Positions 9,747-16,655 of a stretch of DNA of 16,655 bases are shown one piece after another. The stretch comes from Candolleomyces eurysporus (lineage: Eukaryota > Basidiomycota > Agaricomycetes > Agaricales > Psathyrellaceae), in contig JANBPK010000483.1 in NCBI GenBank assembly GCA_027579435.1, forward strand, positions 1 through 16,655, read 5' to 3'. Under the pieces are notes generated by a model. That model ran no database searches and was not told the DNA's origin. It saw only the letters and a list, made by a program, of their open reading frames with translations. The position numbers and the translations under genes are program-made. How positions within the stretch are numbered: position 1 is the first letter of the stretch; every line of letters begins with the position of its first letter.

Positions 9747-9753
9747 TATAAAG
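9747..9753 (+). promoter_or_regulatory. TATA box, peptide copy C
   Basis: TATAAAG within TGGTATAAAGAGAGTAA, 67 bp before the start codon. The flanks have diverged slightly from those of A and B, but the box itself is kept. Confidence 0.75.
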
Positions 9754-9813
9754 AGAGTAACGATGCTTTATTTCCCCTTCAAAGCACTCGTGAACCACTC
9801 AGACACACTCGAC

Positions 9814-10116
9814 ATGTTGAACAAACTTGCTTCGGTCGCGTTCGCTGGGCTTGCTCTGATGTTGACTCTTCAAGTAACAACCGTTTCCGGAAGCCCAATC
9901 GCCATTTCTGGTATGCCATCTCCATCATACATAAGCGGCTTTCGTTCTCTTGCTCATGCTGTACCAATTCTTGAAGAACTAGAACAGAGTAAGTCTCTAG
10001 CTGCTGCATAGTTTTTAGTTTGACCGATGCCATCCCACCCTTCAGGAGGAAAGGTTGGCTTTAGTATGGGGGCTGCGCCTCTCGACTCGGAAAGTGGTCA
10101 CGGTAGCGCCTACTGA
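9814..10116 (+). CDS. small secreted peptide, copy C (59 residues)
   Basis: Third paralogue. Model: join(9814..9910, 9977..9988, 10046..10116), with introns of 66 and 57 bp. Signal peptide MLNKLASVAFAGLALMLTL; after SPIAIS comes ELEQR, then GKVGFSMGAAPLD and GHGSAY. Against copy B there are several replacements between ELEQR and the tail (L/V, D/S, N/G, V/A, P/L, A/E), while the flanking parts are kept. Intron 1 is 66 bp and has no in-frame stop in this copy only, so retaining it would add 22 residues but would still read on into the microexon. The TATA box is 67 bp upstream and a 3' UTR intron is likely at 10137-10199. Function is unknown. Confidence 0.75.
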
Positions 10117-10275
10117 GCTGCCTGGCCAGGAGCTTGGTAAGTGAACAAATTCAGTCCCCCGAAACGGCTATTGAATATTGATCCTGAAGATCTCGCTAGA
10201 GCTGAGACGTCTGCTCGACTTGACCATAGTTAGGTTGGGAGGTTTTGGCACGTTTAAATGGAATTTGGACTTGTA

Positions 10276-10627
10276 TGTAATTCGTTCTGATTTGTATGAC
10301 TTCATGGCAGGCGCTTGAATGACTTTCTGACTTATCCTGAGGCGGTAATCTCGAGACATTTGAAAAATTTTCTTAACCCCGTTTCCTCGTAAATTCTGCC
10401 CTTAAACTTGTGTCGAGGGAGTGAAGCGACGTCACTGGCATTAATATTGTCTCTCTTTTGACCTGTCTAATGTGCCCCGTCTCGGTTCAAACCTCCTATT
10501 TGCCCTCCTATTTAGCACCCCAGTCCGACCTCGATTTGACCTCCAAGAGGCTTAACCACTAACGCCCACCTTCACCGTAACCAATCATCTTGAAACAACC
10601 AACACTTCATTCTTACTTTCTCCCTCA
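10276..10627 (+). promoter_or_regulatory. upstream region of the PPLMER-repeat gene
   Basis: Between the end of repeat unit C and the next start codon there is no open frame of note. The last 170 bp turn pyrimidine-rich (CCTCCTATTTGCCCTCCTATTTAGC, then CATTCTTACTTTCTCCC directly before the ATG), a common look for fungal core promoters and leaders. A TATTTA at about 10509-10514 is a weak TATA candidate. No further motif is claimed. Confidence 0.45.
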
Positions 10628-11230
10628 ATGGCCATTGAACTCAATCAACTCTACTCTTCCCCCATCCTGGGGTTTATCGAGCGCACCGTTGAGACGAATA
10701 CCGGCCTGCCCGTACCCCCGCTGATGGAGAGAGAAACGTTCCTCCCTACGCCACTATCCATACAGCAAACACCATCTGCGATGAACTGCCCCCGCCGCTC
10801 TTCTATCCAGGCGCATTTCGCCTCCGTCCCTACTCCCCCTCTCATGCAGAGGGCACCTGTGCGACATACAGCCGAGAGACGTTTATCGACTAACCATTGG
10901 TCGACTTCATCAATGGGCGACGACGATTCGCATTCATCGTACCCTTCCCGCCGACTCCGACTTCGACGGCGACAAGCCCGTCCACGCCTTTCTTACGTAT
11001 CCGGGGAGTCTACACTCGACTCGGAGTCGGGCTATTATGCCAGCATGTCGTCGTCGTCACCGAGCTTGTCAAGCTCCAGCTCCGGCTACGAGTCAAATTT
11101 GTCTTGGGGATTTGACGCTGACGAGGTGTTCGACCCTCTTGGAAGGACGACGTACCATGGCGGGTTCGACGACGATGGTGTCTATGGGTCGCCTTGTCTT
11201 ACCCCCCCTTCCATGGAAAGGGGTGTTTGA
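10628..11230 (+). CDS. hypothetical protein with three PPLMER-like motifs, Arg-rich and Ser-rich segments
   Basis: Single-exon frame of 200 residues; not recognised. Features in order: VPPLMER at 29-35, TPPLMQR at 69-75, an Arg-rich stretch SRRLRLRRRQARPR at 107-120 that could act as a nuclear signal, a Ser-rich run at about 138-158, acidic/aromatic patches to 187, and TPPSMER at 192-198 just before the stop. The composition indicates a mostly disordered protein, with no membrane segment or signal peptide. The ATG follows a pyrimidine-rich leader (CCCTCAATGG). After the stop, 11257-11322 looks like an intron (GTGAGT, GCTAACG branch point, GTAG) in the 3' UTR. Coding is supported by frame length and by the repeated motif; homology is unknown. 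Confidence 0.6.
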   Translation: MAIELNQLYSSPILGFIERTVETNTGLPVPPLMERETFLPTPLSIQQTPSAMNCPRRSSIQAHFASVPTPPLMQRAPVRHTAERRLSTNHWSTSSMGDDDSHSSYPSRRLRLRRRQARPRLSYVSGESTLDSESGYYASMSSSSPSLSSSSSGYESNLSWGFDADEVFDPLGRTTYHGGFDDDGVYGSPCLTPPSMERGV

Positions 11231-11256
11231 GATGTCTCTATTTTGTCATGTCCATG

Positions 11257-11322
11257 GTGAGTCTTGTGATAGACTTTGTGCCGTCTTCGGTTTTGGATTG
11301 CTAACGCTTTCTGTCCTCGTAG
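11257..11322 (+). other. probable 3' UTR intron of the PPLMER-repeat gene
   Basis: 66 bp with GTGAGT at the 5' end, GCTAACG about 30 bp before the end and CGTAG at the 3' end, all close to fungal consensus. It begins 26 bp after the TGA. A downstream coding exon in another frame is possible but gives no recognisable protein. Confidence 0.5.
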
Positions 11323-11481
11323 ATGAAGCACGCATTTATTTTCTTTTCATTCTAATCTCTTCGTCAAATCGTAAATTTCCGGTCGTGAAGCAGTTTGCAT
11401 AGAATATACAAATTTTCCTCCTCACACTTCCAGTCCTGTCCGACTCTGTAACGTCAATTAATTATGAAACTCGCGAGATAT

Positions 11482-14400
11482 TTATGCATCCTGTCCGGTA
11501 GCAATGTTCCAAATCTTCTTGAGCATATCACCCGCCGGGTCTTCCACACCATCAAACCTTGAGAACGACACCGTGTACAGTGTGTTCACGTACGTTCGCA
11601 GGTACGGAGCATACTAAACAAATCGTAAGTCATGACGGTCAAACAAGAGGAGCACCTAAAACAGCAACGTACCGCTCGGCAGAACTGTCTGTACCAACCC
11701 CACGTCTCCCATGCATTCCATTCATCGCGACCCCAGTTTGCCCTATTTTCCCAAGCCGACTCCTCGATGACGGTCCTAGCATGCGGGTTAGGGTGAGGAG
11801 CGGTACTCGTCGGTGCCAAGCATCCAACGAAGCCTTCCAGAGTCTTGGATAGCGCCATGCGCTGTTCCTTGGTCAGACTGGAGTAAGCTTTGAGCGCAAC
11901 CACGAGTTGTGGGCTATCTGCGTCTGCTTCATCTACGAAACAGGGTAAACACCAGTCAGACTAAATCCAATCGCGGGCGGAAAAAATCACCGAGCTCACC
12001 TCTCTTAGCCTCAACATCCACCTCCATATTCGTATCCCCAGCCGCACCAGCCATAGCCCTCGCCCTCGTATCATCATCCTCCTTCCTCAGCGCCATCACC
12101 TTCCTCCTGGCACTCACAACTCGCCCATTGGCCTTATCAATCGCAGCTCTCAACAAATCCCACTCAAACGCACTCAGATTCATTGGTGAAGCTTCGCTCA
12201 GCTGTCCAATCGCGTTTCCGTTCAAAAACGTCCACCCAACGACGTCTGTGGGATCCACGATCTGGTACTGCATCAGCTTGTCGAACACGATAGCGACCAT
12301 CTGTCGGTTGTGCTTCCAGAATGCAGCAGCGGCAGCTAAAATGTCTGTTCGAGCTTCTGCGCTTCCTCCAGGCGCAGTAGTCGACGGTGGTCCCCATCCT
12401 GCGAGGCTACGGAGGAGGGGGAGGTAGCGTTCGATGGCGTTCAGGAGGTGAGAGAAAGAGCGGGAGCCGATGTGTAAGAGAGACTGAATGGCGATAGAGC
12501 GTACGAGAGAGTCGACGTTGGGTGCATCTTCAGAGGATTCTAAACGTTCTCGCAGGGTGTCGAGGTGGGAGATGACGTCTTCGGCTTTGGCGCGTCCACG
12601 GAAGTGGTTCAGTATATCCTGAGCGGCGTCGTGGTATGGGTGGGAGGGATCTTCGTATTCGAAGGCCGGAGTAGGCCCGTTTTCAGGGATTGTGTATGCA
12701 TCTGGACCTTGCATCGCTTCAGGGAGTGTTTTGAAGATACGTTCATGATAGGCCAATCGGATTTCGAATTCGATAGCACGGCGCATAAACGCGCGTTTGG
12801 GATGTTGGACGGTCAGAGCAAGGTCCGGTACCCTGTCAAAATCCTGTCAGCGCTCACTTCTGTCCGAGTGAAGGTCTGAACTTACCATTCCTTCCACACC
12901 CATTGGAAGCCAAAGTTACTCATATGGACGGCAAACCATTCAGCGAAGCGCCGCGCAGCTTCCACATCCAAACCATCCGACAACGCGGCATACAGCCGTC
13001 GAATAGATTTTCCAACAGCTGGGCCAACAGTCGACGGTGAGAGTTTGCAGATCTCCGTGATTAAGCCGACGTAGTATATCGATTTTTTCGAGGATTCAGG
13101 AAGGACGAGGTAAGCTCCCAAGACAGTCTATAGACCACGCAGAATATCAGCAAAATTCGACAACCCGAAAAAAAAACCACGGTCTCCTCCTCACCTCGAT
13201 AATCGTACTTTCGAGCTGCCAATCTTTCCCTGGCGCAGGTTCAACGTTGACAGTCGACCCAGGTTTAGGCTTGAACGTCCCAGCTAAATTCCACTTGGGG
13301 TATTCCAGCAACAGCCGTGCACACTCCTTCCTGTTAACTTCGAAAACCTCGACGATGTCCAGGATGGTTGTGCGGATGACGTATCCCGCAGGGTCGTCAA
13401 AGTCGGGCGAGACGTCGCTGGGGAACAAGCGGAGGAAGAATTCAGGCCATTCGTCTTTTTTGACTGGGGTTTCTTCCTCTGCTCCGGAGGAAAGGGCATC
13501 CATTTCAATAGCTTCCGGAGGTACGAGAAGGCTGGGGAGAACGTATGGCTGGAGGACGGAGGGTTCGAATGGCGGGTAAACGGCGTATGGCCGGGGAAGG
13601 CAGTTTTCGGTCTCCTGGAAGTCCGACTCGTTCAGCTTGCGGAGTGTGGCGAGAAGCATGTCGAGAAGCTATACGACGTAAGGCAGATGTAAGAATGCGG
13701 AAAGAAGGTAATGCGTACTTCGATTTCGATTTCTTGGGGAACGGTTATGGACTGGGTTGTCGCGAGAGGAGGTACCATCCATTTCTGTGATGCCATGGTT
13801 TCGTTGTACGCTTGGATGGCGTTGATAATTTCATCCGGGAACGATGGGGAATGTTCTTTGAGGACAGGGCCAGCCTATGACGAGTGAGACGCGTGCTTGA
13901 TAGATATGAAAAAACGACTCACAATTAGCAGGCCTTCCCCAGCGCAAAGTGCTGCGCGCTTTGCTCGGCCATTGGAAACACCAAACTCGTCGAGGACTGC
14001 AGTGAAAGATTGCAGCAAAGCTAGCAGCGAATCTGCAGAGATCAGCCTCGCAACTGTAAGATGCGCAAAGAAGTGTATCTGCTGTAGTTTCAGCACGAGC
14101 AGACAACAGTCAAAGCGATTGGGTGCTCACGCATAACCGGGCCTCTCTCCACGCAAGCTGGTCAACATATCCCTGGAAACCTTTCCAAAAGTCTTCCAAG
14201 ATCAATCGGCCTATCGGCACTTCCTCGTCCGTAGGGTTATCCGACTTGTTGTGCAGTAGCCGCAAGAGCGTGGCGTAGTATGGGATTTTGAATGGTTGCT
14301 CCGTTACACTGCTCCACCGTAAGTACTGCACTCGGCATTCGACGTCAAACGAAACGAACCTTAGTCTGAATGCTTCGGACAAGAGAGGGATGTTCCGTGG

Positions 14401-14689
14401 GATTTGGTCGCGTATTTGAATTTCTAGGCGGGGTAATTCTTCATTGGGATCCTGATGCTCGGCGTCAGAACAGAGAGCTGCCACAATAGTTGCCTATGCT
14501 CACCACTTCGCCCAACTTGATTATTGCGGACTTGAGCTTGTCGTCTGGGCTCTCGTGATGCTCCCTGCGCCTGTCATCCCAATCATCTGGCGAGCAGAAT
14601 TCAGCCAACCAGGTTCTCGTTGCTAAAAGTAGACGCCCATGCTCACCTCTCTGTCTTCGTCTATAACCTCCTCTTCTGTCGTAGCTCAT
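11482..14689 (-). CDS. NCBP1: nuclear cap-binding complex large subunit (CBP80/NCBP1)
   Basis: CBP80 with CBP20 binds the 7-methylguanosine cap of nascent mRNA and snRNA in the nucleus, acting in splicing, export and decay. Model: complement(join(11482..11613, 11673..11932, 12000..12832, 12886..13127, 13195..13668, 13719..13874, 13923..14081, 14131..14308, 14360..14451, 14504..14586, 14647..14689)), 883 residues; introns 48-67 bp, all phases consistent. An Arg-rich N-terminus (MSYDRRGGYRRRQR) could be a nuclear signal. The N-terminal MIF4G domain starts near KLKSAIIKLGEV (about 31-42) and continues through HFFAHL and CAGEGLL. Family marks: GLITEICKLSP and FGFQWVWKEWVPDL (ending near 478), AYHERI, LLHIGSRSFSHLLNAIERY, and MVAIVFDKLMQYQIVDP, matching human MIAVLVDKMIRTQIVD. 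It ends WNIATGQDA. Exon 1 (14 codons) is the least certain, resting on phase and splice sites. It shares a divergent promoter with the probable PPR-like gene. Confidence 0.95.
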
Positions 14690-15056
14690 TTAGAGAATAA
14701 TGCAAAGGGATATGGGTTATCGAATGTCAAACTTGAATTGAATTCAAACTCTGCTGTTGGACTGCAGGACCGTTGAGCCAACGTTGAAGTCGAACGGAAC
14801 GAAATTGCTCCCGCCGCCTCTTAGCTGGCCGGGATCACATGGTCAAATAGTCACGTGAAGGCTTCAGGGCCAGACCCCGGCCAGAGCTTTGCGCGACCCG
14901 TTGACGGCGCCATTCGGTCTCTAGCTTGAACCTCTACCACCACCAGGAGGCCTTTGTGCATCGCCAGGACCTTTTGGAGCTATATACGGAGGCTCCGGTA
15001 TGTATCCTGCTCGCTTGGTGCTCCACATATTGACAGTTTTACAGTAATGTAACCCC
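14690..15056. promoter_or_regulatory. divergent promoter with TCACGTGA palindrome
   Basis: This region separates the start codons of the cap-binding gene (left) and the probable PPR-like gene (right). It contains a perfect 8-bp palindrome TCACGTGA at 14851-14858, the classical E-box of bHLH regulators such as Cbf1 and Pho4 in yeasts. A related half-site CACATG lies at 14836-14841. To the right, 14998-15044 (GTATGT ... TTTTACAG) looks like a 47-bp intron in the leader of the PPR-like gene. No TATA box of convincing quality is seen on the cap-binding side, as expected for a housekeeping gene. Confidence 0.6.
14851..14858. promoter_or_regulatory. TCACGTGA E-box
   Basis: Perfect palindrome matching the Cbf1-type RTCACRTG site family, 162 bp from the cap-binding ATG and about 200 bp from the opposite ATG. 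The binding factor is inferred from motif identity only. Confidence 0.55.
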
Positions 15057-16655
15057 ATGCAAAGCTCATGGCAGCGAATTGCCAGAGAAGCCCTCCGATG
15101 CTCAGGACCAGCAAATTTTAGGCCGTTTCGGCCTCCAAAATCATTAAAAACGAACTCCATCTCTTCGCAATGCCGAAGTGCACATGCTACCGTCGCAGCT
15201 CATGCGTCCGGGTCCTCTTCCCTCGCTGACGCTGACGAGCCTTGTATCCCTGCGCTCGACCAAGATGGTCTGAAACGACCTCTCACACACTCACGCGTCG
15301 CTTTGGAGGCTGCAAATGCCATCCGACTTGCAGTCTCCCAAGGCAACCTCCCCGACGCCTACCTCATCCTCAATTCCGTTTACTACGCCAAAAACCACTC
15401 CTCCCCTTNCCCCCCTCATGACCAGTCTCCTCTCTCTCCTCTCACACAACGCCTTCAACCCTGAAGCCATTCCTTTCAATCCCCAAACGCCTACTCGACT
15501 CGTCACTCATTCGCTCTTGCACAGTCTCGTGCGGTACGGCTATCTCCCAGAAGCAGCCCGGCTCTCAGAGGAGCTTATGAAAAACAATATCAAGATCCAC
15601 TGGGCTTCTCTGGACACCGTATTCAAAGCTCTGGCTGACCCGTCCATTCCTTCGGATTCTCGTCCCAGTTCAAAGCGATTCACCGCCAAACACACCATCC
15701 TCTCCACCACTCCCATCCCAGAAGCCTATTTCAGCCACCAAGGCGGAACGTACGCTTTGCGCTTGCTCAACGTCGCTCGGCAGTCCAGACAACGGAGGAC
15801 AAGAGGCATGTTCAAGACCCTCATTGCCCTCTGCATCATCAACGGCGAAATCATCATGGCCTCTCTCATTTTCGGTCTCATGGTCAAGGACTGGAACGCG
15901 CGTGTCCTCGAACTCGCGGGAACGCAAGAAGATCCACCAGCGCGACCTGAGAGTAATGATCCCAAGGATGTGGTGTCGTGGGCCGCTCTCGTTCGGAATC
16001 GGCGTGTCACCCCTTGGCCCTCTGAAAGCCGCCTGGAAGAAATCCTAACCCACATCGACGAGATACTGCGAATCGGTGATCACGGTACCGAAGCGCATCA
16101 ACAAGCCGCACTCCAAACTCTCGCCAACCTTGCCGTGCTCCTCGACGAACGGCTCCTCCCCTTCGAATGTGTCGGTTCCCTCATCCGGATGCTCACGAGA
16201 GCGCAGAACTGCCGCGGGTCAGTCAAGGTACCCAGCAAAGGCGGCCACGGAGTCCAAACCGTCCAAGCTTCCGCTTTCTTCCGTTCAGTCCTCCTCCGAC
16301 TCTCCGCAGACCTGCCTTTAGTTGCCTCACCCCGACATGCAAGCATCCAACCTCCCGATCCGCGAAACAAAGGGTTCCTGCCTGCTCTGGACGCAAACGG
16401 CTACAACCACCTATTGAGGTTCGCTCTGAACCACGAGCGGTCGGTGGACCTCGCCGATAAAATTGTCAAGCACATGACAGTTGTACGCGAACCCCCTCTC
16501 AAGCCTACCTACGCCATTGTAGAGAGGTTCCGGCAGGGTGCGGTCCGCTTGCATTCGGAGGATCTGTGGAAACGAGCAGCCGAGTTGGAGGGGATGATAA
16601 CGCCAGGCTACCAAACCCAGTCGGGCAAGCTGAGGATCCCGTTACCTCTACGATA
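15057..16655 (+). CDS. probable mitochondrial PPR-like protein, 5' part (runs off window)
   Basis: The first 530 or so residues are in the window; the 3' end is outside. The start is the first in-frame ATG after an in-frame TAA at 15045-15047. Its N-terminus is rich in Arg, Ser and Ala and poor in acidic residues over about 45 residues, which fits a mitochondrial targeting signal. Helical repeat-like segments follow: LAVSQGNLPDAYLILNSV, then HSLLHSLVRYGYLPEAARL (from about residue 151), and further Leu/Ala-rich helices to the edge. This pattern suggests a pentatricopeptide or similar alpha-solenoid protein acting on mitochondrial RNA; the family call is inference. The frame is broken only at the N at 15409 (after about residue 117): ignoring that base rejoins the frame, which then stays open to 16655. 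A leader intron is likely at 14998-15044. Confidence 0.7.

Larger units (their letters stand above)
9278..10275 (+). repeat. tandem unit C of the ~1-kb direct repeat
   Basis: Third unit; its start codon is exactly 1000 bp after that of unit B. Similarity fades after about 10275, where the block TTTGGACTT marks the same junction seen between units A/B and B/C. Nothing resembling a fourth unit is visible to the right. Confidence 0.85.

Noticed and set aside
7843..10116. Mating-pheromone precursor hypothesis for the small peptides
   Set aside because: Basidiomycete pheromone precursors end in a CAAX box and normally lack a signal peptide. These peptides have a signal peptide, no cysteine and end in GSAY or GSAT.
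7843..10116. KEX2-processed RiPP precursor (dikaritin-like) hypothesis
   Set aside because: There are no repeated cores, no KR/RR sites, and no UstYa-like or tyrosinase gene in the window; only a single monobasic Arg is present.
11909..12427. 172-codon plus-strand frame rich in Ser, Ala and Leu
   Set aside because: It is the antisense shadow of the long exon 9 of the cap-binding gene, which has clear family motifs.
14478..14503. 26-nt intron ending at GGCAG in the cap-binding gene
   Set aside because: It is too short for fungal splicing. The 52-bp alternative ending at 14452 has a CTGAC branch point and keeps the family-like sequence in frame.
1..16655. CRISPR array, tRNA or rRNA genes, prokaryotic operons
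   Set aside because: No regularly spaced short repeats, cloverleaf or conserved rRNA core was seen on either strand, and the genes are intron-rich.

Overview
The window is nuclear DNA from a filamentous basidiomycete, most likely a mushroom-forming agaricomycete. Three things point there: genes broken by many short introns (about 47-67 bp) with GT..AG ends and CTNAC-like branch points; a FunK1-type fungal protein kinase; and a degenerate non-LTR retroelement tail of a kind I associate with agaricomycete genomes. No prokaryotic, plasmid or CRISPR feature was seen.

Layout. 1-887 (+): the 3' end of a LINE-like retroelement ending in a poly(A) tract. 1032-2492 (-): a complete six-exon aldo-keto reductase of the aryl-alcohol dehydrogenase type, with a TATA box at 2587-2594. 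2600-4539: about 1.9 kb with no gene I can support. 4540-7191 (+): a five-exon FunK1-like kinase whose catalytic core looks damaged. About 7291-10275 (+): three tandem direct repeats of about 1 kb, each with a TATA box and a tiny gene for a 56-59 residue secreted peptide with a 12-nt microexon. 10628-11230 (+): an intronless 200-residue protein of unknown function with a repeated PPLMER-like motif. 11482-14689 (-): a complete eleven-exon gene for the large nuclear cap-binding subunit (CBP80/NCBP1). 14690-15056: a divergent promoter with a perfect TCACGTGA palindrome. 15057-16655 (+): the 5' part of a probable mitochondrial PPR-like protein that runs off the window.

How they relate. The cap-binding gene and the probable PPR-like gene are housekeeping and share a promoter. 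The stretch from the retroelement to the peptide array looks accessory: transposon debris, a redox enzyme, a lineage-expanded kinase family and a recently amplified secreted-peptide family. Nothing in the sequence ties these into one pathway. The most novel item is the peptide array. Its three copies keep a signal peptide, an ELEQR segment carried by the microexon, and a GHGSAY/T tail, while the residues between vary.

Sequence quality. All four Ns (131, 531, 3644, 15409) sit beside homopolymers. In the three that lie in coding sequence, counting the N as a base shifts the frame by +1 and ignoring it restores the frame, so the apparent frameshifts are probably consensus artefacts.
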